DNA of 64,000 nucleotides from UBA4644 sp900555855 (GTDB lineage: Bacteria; Bacillota; Clostridia; Oscillospirales; Butyricicoccaceae). Position numbers and translations under genes: made by a program. Below, one piece after another: positions 50,624 to 57,570 of this stretch. The first letter of the stretch is position 1. Each line of letters opens with the position of its first letter. Below the pieces are notes generated by a model. It was not told the origin of the DNA and searched no databases. It saw only the letters and a list, made by a program, of their open reading frames with translations. The stretch is from the NCBI GenBank assembly GCA_052289195.1, contig DAWAJD010000004.1:1-64000 (forward strand), in the 5' to 3' direction.

Positions 50624-50966
50624 CAAGCGGCGGAGGGCATCCTCCGCCGCTTCAGCTTGTCGAAAAAGTCTGCGGAAACGCAGACTTTTTCCTATGGGAT
50701 GTTTTTTCACGGACATGCGCCGGGAAAAAACACCGTAACCCGCCGATTTTTCGCAAAAAATCGGTGAAACCGGCCCGCAGGCCGGAGCCACGGCCCTTCT
50801 GGGCCGCGCCGCGAGTGCGGCGTGTATGGCGCGGAAGCCCGCATTTCGGGCGACCAGAGCCTATCAAATAAGATGGGGCCCCCGCAAAACGAGTTTTGCG
50901 GGGAAGAAAACCCAGCGAAGCGGTTTTTCGACAGCCTCAAGCGGCGGAGGGCATCCTCCGCCGCTT
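50624..50966. repeat. Seven-hairpin noncoding element flanked by a 29-bp direct repeat
   Basis: The 391-base gap between mreB and the DUF2812 gene is filled by this unit. A 29-bp sequence beginning CAAGCGGCGGAGG, itself a hairpin, occurs at 50624-50652 and again at 50938-50966. Between them, inverted ends TGTCGAAAAA (50658-50667) and TTTTTCGACA (50924-50933) enclose seven separate perfect hairpins at 50663-50690, 50743-50764, 50770-50785, 50791-50806, 50807-50822, 50837-50851 and 50880-50903. The first also works as an mreB terminator. No credible protein is encoded. Confidence 0.7.
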
Positions 50967-50991
50967 TTCTGCGGGAAAACGGCTTTTTTCT

Positions 50992-52239
50992 TCAGCGCAG
51001 GCTTTCTGCCAGAAGCTCTGCCGCCCGCTGGGGCGTGAGGGCGGCGTCTCCCGCGTCGGTGTCGGCAAACCAGGTGACCTCCACCAGCTGACAGCCCTTC
51101 TGCAGGATCAGCGTGGGGAAGAAGTCGGTATAGGCCTCCGCCAGATCGGCGTCCACCGGCTCCAGCGAGATCGCTTTCCAGTGCTTCCGGCTGCCGCGCA
51201 GGCGGTCATAGCGAATGCGCTCCTTTGCCAGCAGACGGGCCACCCAGGGCCGGGGCGTTTTGTAATAATCCACATAGAGCGTGACGCGGAAGCTGGCGCC
51301 GTCCGGCAGACGCACTGTGCCCCGTTCCTTGAACTGAATGACCTCCGGGGCCAGCCAGTCGCCGCTCTCCCGGTATACATTGGAAGAAAAGGCGGCGGCG
51401 GTGTCGGTCTCGTCCCGGGTGAAGCTCCCCTCCGGGAAGAGCTCTGCCAGCGTGGCAAAGGGGAAGGGCTCCTGCCGGGCGGACAGGGGCAGATCGGCCT
51501 CCGGCGTCAGCGTTCCCGTTCCCCAGCGGATCAGAAAGCACAGAAGAAAGCCCAGCCAAAGGGCCGACCATGCGCCCTTGCAGAGCAGATAACGCCGTCC
51601 GCTGCGCTGCCAGCCGTCGCTGCAGGGCAGCGCGCCGGTCTGCAGGAGGGATTTCCGCTCCCGGATCAGAAACCGCAGCCGGAGCAGCGGCAAAACCAGC
51701 AGCATCCCCGCTGCAAGGATCAGCAGCCACAGCAAAAACCAGCTGCCGACGGCCACCGCCGCGTGCAGCGGTGCAAAGCGCCGCCCCAGACCAAACAGAA
51801 CGAAATACAAGGCGGCGATGATGGCGCTGCCCCGCAGATCCTTTTCCACCCGCTTCAGCGTCATGGCCTGGATGGCGGGGTCGGTGTTCAGCTCCGGGGC
51901 GGCGGGATCCTCCGTGCGGTAGACAGAAAAGCCCTGGCGGGAGCAGACATAGTCCCAGCCGAACTCCTTCGCCAGCTCTGCCTGCCCTTCGTCCTCCGGA
52001 CGGTCCTCCGCAAGGAAGGAGCGCTTCCGGCCGCTGACGGTAAGACGGTAGCGGCACTGCCGGGGCACTCCCCGCGCAAAAATGCCGAAGCCCAGAAAAA
52101 AACCGTCCTCGGATAAATGCAGGCCGCTGGCGGCCATGGCCTCCAGCCAGCTTTCCGTCCCGGCGATGTCATAATAGGGCGCCGGGATGGGCCGGTAAAC
52201 AAAATGCGGCTCCCGGGCGCCGGTGTCAGCAGTCCTCAT
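50992..52239 (-). CDS. DUF2812 membrane protein
   Basis: A 415-residue protein with a soluble N-terminal DUF2812 domain (about 15-120, with YDIAGTESWLEAMAASGLHL), three membrane segments (about 135-155, 165-190 and 225-245) and a soluble C-terminal half. Function is unknown; the family is commonly encoded with a PadR regulator, as here. ATG at 52239 follows AAAGGAG and lies inside the PadR gene (14-base overlap), which shows co-translation. Confidence 0.85.
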   Translation of the reverse strand: MRTADTGAREPHFVYRPIPAPYYDIAGTESWLEAMAASGLHLSEDGFFLGFGIFARGVPRQCRYRLTVSGRKRSFLAEDRPEDEGQAELAKEFGWDYVCSRQGFSVYRTEDPAAPELNTDPAIQAMTLKRVEKDLRGSAIIAALYFVLFGLGRRFAPLHAAVAVGSWFLLWLLILAAGMLLVLPLLRLRFLIRERKSLLQTGALPCSDGWQRSGRRYLLCKGAWSALWLGFLLCFLIRWGTGTLTPEADLPLSARQEPFPFATLAELFPEGSFTRDETDTAAAFSSNVYRESGDWLAPEVIQFKERGTVRLPDGASFRVTLYVDYYKTPRPWVARLLAKERIRYDRLRGSRKHWKAISLEPVDADLAEAYTDFFPTLILQKGCQLVEVTWFADTDAGDAALTPQRAAELLAESLR

Positions 52240-52549
52240 AGCTGTCTCCTTTCTCCGCGTCGGCAAGGCAGCAGCGCAGCCGCGCCAGCTCCTCCTGATA
52301 GGCACGGATCCCCAGCGGGGTGACGGCATAGGTGCGCTTGCGCCCCTCCACCTGGATCTCCGTGATATAGTTTTGCTGCAAAAACCGTGCCAGAATGGTG
52401 TAAAGAGTGGCGGGCCCCAGCCGGAGCCTGCCGCCGCTGCGGCGCAGGATCAGTTCTGCCGCGTCTGTGCCGCAGAGCGGGCCCTGCTGAAAGGCCATCA
52501 AAACATAAAACATGGTCTCCGTCAGCGTCTCCATGGCTTTTTTCGGCAT
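52226..52549 (-). CDS. PadR family transcriptional regulator
   Basis: A 107-residue winged-helix repressor with ETMFYVLMAFQQGPLCGTDAAELI, GPATLYTILARFLQQNYI and the wing EGRKRTYAVTPLGIRAYQEEL. It would respond to a small ligand or membrane stress and control the DUF2812 gene with which it overlaps. ATG at 52549 follows GGAGG seven bases upstream; a longer frame would run through the operator. A large palindrome stands at 52561-52592. Confidence 0.92.
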   Translation of the reverse strand: MPKKAMETLTETMFYVLMAFQQGPLCGTDAAELILRRSGGRLRLGPATLYTILARFLQQNYITEIQVEGRKRTYAVTPLGIRAYQEELARLRCCLADAEKGDSYEDC

Positions 52550-52560
52550 GGCGCACCTCC

Positions 52561-52592
52561 AATATCGTAACATGATATCAAGTAACGATATT
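52561..52592. promoter_or_regulatory. PadR operator palindrome
   Basis: AATATCGT at the left and ACGATATT at the right are inverted copies, centred on TGATATCA, with four mismatches in 32 bases. It lies 12 bases upstream of the padR start, as expected for autoregulation. Confidence 0.65.
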
Positions 52593-52695
52593 ATAACGCC
52601 TGTCTTTTTGCCTGTCAAGTGCATTTTCATTGACATTTTCCGCCGCTGCGGCTATACTGCCATATTGGAGCGTTTTTTGGAAAAGGGGAGCAGAT

Positions 52696-53799
52696 ATGAG
52701 CGGGATCAAGAGCTTTGTAAAACAAAATCCGGTGATGTGCGTGGCGCTGCTGGCGGCTGCGGCCACGGCCTGCTTTGTGCCGCCGGACAGAGAATATCTG
52801 AGCTATTTTGATTTCCGGACGCTGACCTGTCTGTTCTGCGTGCTGGCAGTGATCTGCGCCCTGAAAAACATCCAGTTCTTCTACCTGCTGGCCCGCAAGG
52901 TGGTGGAGTGCTTCGGCAATTTGCGCCGGGCTATTATCGCGCTGGTCTATATCACCTTTTTGGGCTCCATGCTCATCGCCAACGATATGGCGCTTCTGAC
53001 CTTTCTGCCGCTGGGCTATTATGTTCTGCATCGCACCGGCAAGGAGCACTGCATGGCCATCGTTTTTATCCTGCAGAACATCGCCGCAAATCTGGGCGGC
53101 ATGCTTACGCCCTTCGGCAACCCGCAGAATCTTTATCTTTACAGCCATTTTCAGATCCCCGGCGGCCAGTTCGTGGGCATCATGCTGCCCTCCTTTCTGC
53201 TGTCTATCGCGCTCATTACCCTGTGCTGCTTTCTGATCCCTCGGGATCCGCTGCAGCTCCGGGGAGAACGGGCGGCGCTGCCAAAGGGGCGGACGGCCCT
53301 CTATCTGGCGCTGTTTGCGCTGGCCATCGCCATCGTGTTCCGGGGCGTGCCCTATTGGATCGGCCTGATCGTCATTCCGGCGGCGCTGCTGCTGGCCGAC
53401 CGGAAGGCGCTGGCCATGGTGGACTATCCGCTGCTTCTGACCTTCTGCTTTTTCTTCATTTTTTCCGGAAATCTGGCCCGGATCCAGGCGGTGCGGGCCT
53501 TTTTCGGCGGACTTCTGGCGAAAAACACCCTGCTGGTCAGCGTCCTTTCCTGCCAGTGCATCAGCAATGTGCCCTCCGCCATCCTGCTTTCCCAATTCAC
53601 GGAAAACTATCCTGCCCTGCTGGTGGGCGTCAATATCGGCGGCGTGGGGACGCTGATCGCGTCTCTGGCCAGCCTGATCACCTTCCGGGAATATCAGAAG
53701 CACAATCCCGGCACGGCGCTGCGCTATCTGCTGGTGTTTTCTGCCTTTAATTTCGCGTTTTTGTTCGTGCTGACGGGTTTTTCCCTTTGGATCGGATAA
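52696..53799 (+). CDS. SLC13/ArsB-like anion permease
   Basis: A 367-residue membrane transporter with about ten helices. Paired conserved loops are visible: LIANDMALLTFLPLGYYVL near 95 and NIAANLGGMLTPFGNPQNLYLY near 132, with a second-half counterpart QCISNVPSAILLSQF near 293. This is the ion transporter superfamily pattern shared by DASS/CitMHS/ArsB-type proteins. The substrate (dicarboxylate, sulfate or other anion) is not clear. ATG at 52696 follows GGGGAG. It stands divergent from the padR unit. Confidence 0.82.
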   Translation: MSGIKSFVKQNPVMCVALLAAAATACFVPPDREYLSYFDFRTLTCLFCVLAVICALKNIQFFYLLARKVVECFGNLRRAIIALVYITFLGSMLIANDMALLTFLPLGYYVLHRTGKEHCMAIVFILQNIAANLGGMLTPFGNPQNLYLYSHFQIPGGQFVGIMLPSFLLSIALITLCCFLIPRDPLQLRGERAALPKGRTALYLALFALAIAIVFRGVPYWIGLIVIPAALLLADRKALAMVDYPLLLTFCFFFIFSGNLARIQAVRAFFGGLLAKNTLLVSVLSCQCISNVPSAILLSQFTENYPALLVGVNIGGVGTLIASLASLITFREYQKHNPGTALRYLLVFSAFNFAFLFVLTGFSLWIG

Positions 53800-53814
53800 A
53801 ATCGCAAAAAAGGC

Positions 53815-53843
53815 TTGCTTTTTCCAAAAAGTTTCGATACAAT
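53815..53843 (+). promoter_or_regulatory. Promoter of the Mn riboswitch-GDT1 unit
   Basis: TTGCTT at 53815-53820 and TACAAT at 53838-53843 with a 17-base spacer. Confidence 0.65.
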
Positions 53844-53851
53844 AACTTTTG

Positions 53852-53974
53852 CTTGAGGGAGTAGTCAGCGCGAAAGCGTTGCCTGTCAACACACTGACCG
53901 GGGCCTCCGGTCTGGCTTGCATTGAATGACGAGACTCATGCGCCGCAGCTTTGCGCGCGCATGCGTCTTTTTTT
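53852..53974 (+). promoter_or_regulatory. yybP-ykoY manganese riboswitch
   Basis: The leader has the family landmarks: GAGGGAGTAG near the 5' end, TGTCAACACACTGACC, a GACCGGGGCCTCCGGTC stem, and ATTGAATGACGAGACTCATG. A terminator stem with GCGCATGCG and a T7 run closes it at about 53938-53974. This class senses Mn2+ and turns on exporters when it is high. The next gene is a GDT1-family exporter, a classic target. Confidence 0.88.
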
Positions 53975-54004
53975 ATCCGAAAACAAATCGGAAGGAGAAT
54001 GCTT

Positions 54005-54682
54005 ATGCTGTTCTGGAAGATCCTTTTGACGGAGTTCATCGCGGAAATGGGGGATAAGACCCAGCTGATGCTCATGGCCATGACCTCCCGCTTCAAGCTG
54101 CGGGATATCATCCTCGGCACGGCGGCAGCGGTGCTGGTGCTCAACGGATTGGCGGTGCTGGCCGGCGGCCTGGTCAGCGAGCTGGTGCCGGAATGGATCA
54201 TCAAGCTGGTGGCGGCGCTGGCCTTCCTCTATTTCTCCTGGTCTTCCCTGAAGGGCGATGACGAGGAGGAAGAGGAGGCGGTCTCGTCGAAGAAGGGCCG
54301 TTTTGCGGCGCTTTCCGTCTTTGGGACCTTTTTCGTGGCGGAGCTGGGCGACAAGACGCAGCTCACCGCCATCACCTTTGCCGCCGATGCGGGCATGAAA
54401 AATGCGGTGGTGGTCTGGCTGGCATGTTCCGTCGGCCTGTTTGCGGCGGATATCCTGGGCATGCTGCTGGGGATGCTGCTGAAAAACAAGATGCCCGAGG
54501 GCTTTTTGAACACGCTGGCCTTTGTGATCTTTGCCGTCTTCGGCGTCATCACGCTGCGGGAGGGCCTGGCGATGCTGCTCACCGGCAGCCTGCCCCTCTG
54601 GATCACCATGGCGGCGGCGGTGCTGTTTGCGGCGCTGTGCTTTGTCACCGGGCAGAAAAAGCGCGGCAAAAAGGCCGTTTGA
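54005..54682 (+). CDS. GDT1/TMEM165 (UPF0016) family manganese exporter
   Basis: A 225-residue membrane protein with two homologous halves, each opened by the family motif: FIAEMGDKTQL near 10 and FVAELGDKTQL near 115 (E-x-GD-K-T/S). About six helices are present, and an acidic loop DDEEEEEAVSS separates the halves. Bacterial members export Mn2+ or related cations. The Mn riboswitch upstream agrees. ATG at 54005 has GGAAGGAG seven bases before it; the ATG at 53999 is too close to that site. Confidence 0.93.
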   Translation: MLFWKILLTEFIAEMGDKTQLMLMAMTSRFKLRDIILGTAAAVLVLNGLAVLAGGLVSELVPEWIIKLVAALAFLYFSWSSLKGDDEEEEEAVSSKKGRFAALSVFGTFFVAELGDKTQLTAITFAADAGMKNAVVVWLACSVGLFAADILGMLLGMLLKNKMPEGFLNTLAFVIFAVFGVITLREGLAMLLTGSLPLWITMAAAVLFAALCFVTGQKKRGKKAV

Positions 54683-54740
54683 GCCGGTCTGCATATCGTC
54701 TTTGCAATGTGCCCATACTACCAAGAAAAGGAGCGGTGGT

Positions 54741-56198
54741 ATGGGTACATTTTTCTTTCACGGAAGGATCTGGCGGGGAAACGGCGTGTTTGCCTCCGCC
54801 ATGCTGGTGCGGAACGGGCGCATTGCGGCGCTGGGCACGGAGGAGGAGCTGCGGGAAATGGCGGCAGGCAGCGACCACATCGACTGTGGCGGCCGGGTGA
54901 TGATCCCCGGCTTTCAGGAGGCCTGTCTCTGCCTGACGGCGGCTTGCTCTCCGGTGGTGCCCGGAGAATGCAGAGATTGGAGCTCCATCCGCCGGGCCTG
55001 TCTCCGTTGGCTGGAGGAGCATCCGAAAAGCGCAAAAAGGGGCCTTTATGCCTGTGTGCATTTCGGCGGCGCCGTGCCGGACCGGGGTGCGCTGGACGCC
55101 GTGCTGTCCGGCGCGCCGCTGGTGCTGGAGGATATCGCCGCCGGGGCTGCGGCGGTAAATACCTGCGGGCTGGAGCGGATGGAGCGGCGCGGCATCCCCG
55201 CGGCCTGCGCCCAATGGATGAGCTTTGATCAGGCGGGCAGACCCACTGGGCTGGTGCGGGGGCCGGCCTGCCGGCTTGCCATGGATGCGGCGCCGCACCT
55301 CTCCCAGCGGGAGCTGCGGCCCATGCTGGAGCAGATGCTGCGGCAGGCCGCGGCGCAGGGCGTCACCAGCCTGCAGAGCTGTGATCTGGGCCTGACGCTG
55401 CCCCACAGCGCCCTGCCGCTGCTGGAACGGATCTATGAGGAGGACGGCGGTCTGCCCCGGATGCAGTGCTTCCGCTGGCCTGCCGGAGGGGACCATCTGC
55501 CGCCCCGCTCCCACCTGGCAGAATCCGGCAGGCAGCCCACCCGGGGCGCGCTGCTGGCCATGCAGGAATGTGACCTGCTGAACTTCCGCCTGAGCCGGGA
55601 GCTGCTGGGCCGGCTCATCCGGGCCGCAGGCAAGAAGGGAATGCAGCTCTGGATCCGTGCGCAGGGGGAAAGGCAGATGGAGGAGGTCCTGGAGCAGTGG
55701 GAAAAGCTGCCCTTCGGCCAGGGCAACCTGCAGCGGGCGGTGATCCTTGGGGCGCAAAACACCAGCGACGCCCTGCTGAAGCGTCTGGGACAGCAAAAGC
55801 TGGGCGTGGCCATGCTGCCGGCGCGGCTGGCAGAGGATCTGCACCGCTGGGGCGGAAGGCCGGGGGCGCATCCCTGCGCCGTCAAAACGCTGCTGCGGCT
55901 GGGGGCCCATGTGGGCTTTGCCGGGCTGGACGAATGCCGCCCCTTTGCCGGGCTGCAGGCCGCAGTGAGCCTGCCGGAGCCGGAACGGCTCAGCCGGGAG
56001 GAGGCGCTGGAGGTCTATACCAGCGGCAGCGCCTGGCTGCAGTTCAAGGAGGATTTTCTGGGGCGGCTGGCCCCGGGCTATGCCGCCGATCTGCAGCTGC
56101 TGGACCGGGATTATTTCACCTGCCCCCGGGAGGAGATCGGGAGCATCCGTCCGGTGCTGGTGATGGCGGCGGGCAAGCCCCTGCTGCGGGAGATCTGA
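54741..56198 (+). CDS. Amidohydrolase-3 (YtcJ-like) family protein lacking metal ligands
   Basis: A 485-residue protein with the overall plan of YtcJ-like amidohydrolases: an N-terminal beta-sandwich strand set, CGGRVMIPGFQEACLCL at 49-65 where active members read PGF-x-D-x-H-x-H, and a late GRLAPGYAADLQLLDRD strand that completes the sandwich. Both metal-binding His are Cys (62 and 64), and the HAxGD motif reads RAQGE (306-310). Catalysis of the usual kind is unlikely, so it may be a binding protein or decaying paralogue. AAAAGGAG precedes ATG at 54741. Confidence 0.75.
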   Translation: MGTFFFHGRIWRGNGVFASAMLVRNGRIAALGTEEELREMAAGSDHIDCGGRVMIPGFQEACLCLTAACSPVVPGECRDWSSIRRACLRWLEEHPKSAKRGLYACVHFGGAVPDRGALDAVLSGAPLVLEDIAAGAAAVNTCGLERMERRGIPAACAQWMSFDQAGRPTGLVRGPACRLAMDAAPHLSQRELRPMLEQMLRQAAAQGVTSLQSCDLGLTLPHSALPLLERIYEEDGGLPRMQCFRWPAGGDHLPPRSHLAESGRQPTRGALLAMQECDLLNFRLSRELLGRLIRAAGKKGMQLWIRAQGERQMEEVLEQWEKLPFGQGNLQRAVILGAQNTSDALLKRLGQQKLGVAMLPARLAEDLHRWGGRPGAHPCAVKTLLRLGAHVGFAGLDECRPFAGLQAAVSLPEPERLSREEALEVYTSGSAWLQFKEDFLGRLAPGYAADLQLLDRDYFTCPREEIGSIRPVLVMAAGKPLLREI

Positions 56199-56211
56199 CC
56201 TTCCTGCCCTA

Positions 56212-56240
56212 TTGACAAATCCCGCCCGGGCACTTATACT
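56212..56240 (+). promoter_or_regulatory. Promoter of the THF riboswitch-folT unit
   Basis: TTGACA at 56212-56217 and TATACT at 56235-56240 with a 17-base spacer, ten bases before the riboswitch. Confidence 0.85.
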
Positions 56241-56249
56241 ATGGCCAAT

Positions 56250-56353
56250 GGCAGAGTAGATCTGCGCGTGTTCAGTGCCGGCGGGACGGGGAGTTGTCCG
56301 CCGGACGAAACGGCCCGTTTGGGCCTGCAGTGCGCACTTCGCATCCCGCTGCC
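56250..56353 (+). promoter_or_regulatory. Tetrahydrofolate (THF) riboswitch
   Basis: The P1 stem GGCAG / CTGCC encloses AGAGTAGATCTGCGCGT, AGTGCCGGCGGGACGGGGAGTTGTCCGCCGG, ACGAAACGGCCCGTTTGGGCC and the closing GCATCCCGCTGCC (given here in short pieces). This follows the THF riboswitch consensus seen upstream of folT genes in Firmicutes. High folate would reduce expression of the uptake gene downstream. Confidence 0.87.
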
Positions 56354-56450
56354 GCGGACAGGAGACCGTTCCCCTGTTGCGGCGTTCTGCGCTTCAAACC
56401 GGAAGGAGGCGCAGGAGAGCTGCCAAAACAGAAAGGAAGGTCTTTTTTTC

Positions 56451-57032
56451 ATGCGGTTTTCCAGTCTCTGGTCGGGGGATTACTGGCGGCAGGCGCGGGA
56501 CGCGCTGAAGCAGCCCCGGCTGCTGGCGGTGAGCGCGCTGCTGCTGGCGGCGTCCATCGCCATTGCCAGCGTATTTATCCCGCTGCCCGCCAATCTGCGG
56601 GTCTATTTCAGCTTTTTGCCCAAGGCGCTGTGCGGCGCGGTGTGCGGGCCGGTGTGCGGCGTTCTGTTCGGCGCGGCGGCAGACCTGCTGGGCTATATGC
56701 TCCATCCCAGCGGCGGATTTTTCTTCGGCTATACCCTTTCCTCCATGACGGGGATGCTGCTTTATGGGCTGGGCCTCTTTCGGGCAAGGCTCACGCCGCG
56801 GCGGCTGGCGATCACAAAGCTGGCGGTGAATCTGCTGTGCAATGTGGGGCTGGGCGCCCTCTGGAGCGCCATGCTCTATCAAAAGGGCTATCTTTTCTAT
56901 CTGGGCACCAGCCTGATCAAAAATCTGGCCCTCTGGCCGGTGGAGACGCTGCTGCTGTGGCTGATGTTTCGGACGCTCTGCCCGGTGCTGCAGAAGCAGG
57001 GGCTGCTGCCCACAGAGGAGAAAAAGGGATAG
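56451..57032 (+). CDS. folT: Folate-family ECF transporter S component
   Basis: A 193-residue membrane protein with six helices. Features include LPANLRVYFSFLPKALCGAVCGPVCG near 47 and the GAAADLLGYMLHPSGGFFFGYTLSSM segment, typical of FolT-like substrate-binding subunits. It would bind folate outside and join the shared EcfA/EcfT energising module, which is not in this window. The THF riboswitch upstream supports the substrate. ATG at 56451 follows GAAAGGAAGG. Confidence 0.9.
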   Translation: MRFSSLWSGDYWRQARDALKQPRLLAVSALLLAASIAIASVFIPLPANLRVYFSFLPKALCGAVCGPVCGVLFGAAADLLGYMLHPSGGFFFGYTLSSMTGMLLYGLGLFRARLTPRRLAITKLAVNLLCNVGLGALWSAMLYQKGYLFYLGTSLIKNLALWPVETLLLWLMFRTLCPVLQKQGLLPTEEKKG

Positions 57033-57042
57033 AAAGCAAAAC

Positions 57043-57070
57043 GCCGCCGCGTTCCTGAGAACGCGGCGGC
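57043..57070. terminator. Bidirectional terminator between folT and a minus-strand lipoprotein gene
   Basis: GCCGCCGCGTTC and GAACGCGGCGGC form a perfect 12-bp stem with loop CTGA between convergent genes. Confidence 0.85.
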
Positions 57071-57096
57071 TTGTATTTGGTTCGTGCGCAGTGCGG

Positions 57097-57411
57097 TCAG
57101 TCAAAGGTCCGCATCTTATAGTTGCAGAGGTGGAGCGTCTCCGCGCTGCCGTCGGCAGCAGTCCGGATGGCGGTCATATCCGTATAGTGGAAGGGGTCGC
57201 CATGGCTGCAGGTGGTGCCTTCTGTGATGACCCAGCCGTCAGCCTCATACTGCGCAAGGGTCTCCTGCCAGGCGGCCTTCGCCTTGGCGGCAGGAGTAGG
57301 CTCCGCCTGCTGCTCCGTTCCGCCCGCACCGCAGCCGGCAGCGGCCAGCAAAAGACATACCGCCAGCAAAAGCGGCAAAAGCCGGAGAGGTCTGCGCTTG
57401 CCATCGATCAT
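57097..57411 (-). CDS. Small lipoprotein of unknown function
   Basis: A 104-residue secreted lipoprotein: basic start KRRPLRLLPLLLAVCLLLA, lipobox AAAGCG (Cys near 26), a Pro/Ala linker, then about 70 residues with GWVITEGTTCSHGDPFHYTD. I do not recognise the family. ATG at 57411 follows AAAGGAG; a longer in-frame start at 57444 has no ribosome site and would put charged residues ahead of the signal peptide. It is a single-gene unit. Confidence 0.7.
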   Translation of the reverse strand: MIDGKRRPLRLLPLLLAVCLLLAAAGCGAGGTEQQAEPTPAAKAKAAWQETLAQYEADGWVITEGTTCSHGDPFHYTDMTAIRTAADGSAETLHLCNYKMRTFD

Positions 57412-57570
57412 AAAGATACGCTCCTTTCTTGCTCCTGAAAACATATGCTTCCTGCTTTTGATTACTCAATATATATCATGAATGCCACCGAAAGTCAATC
57501 AAAAAAAACGCCAAGATTTTTTTGGCGTTTTTTATGCAAAATAAATATTTTGCTTGCTTTGCAGGGGCGC

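Noticed and set aside
50624..50966. CRISPR array reading of the repeated 29-bp sequence
   Set aside because: There are only two copies 314 bases apart, the spacing is filled with hairpins, and no cas gene is near.
50822..51091. Short frames inside the hairpin array after mreB
   Set aside because: They run through perfect hairpins and into the DUF2812 gene in the wrong direction; the DNA structure explains the sequence better than a protein.
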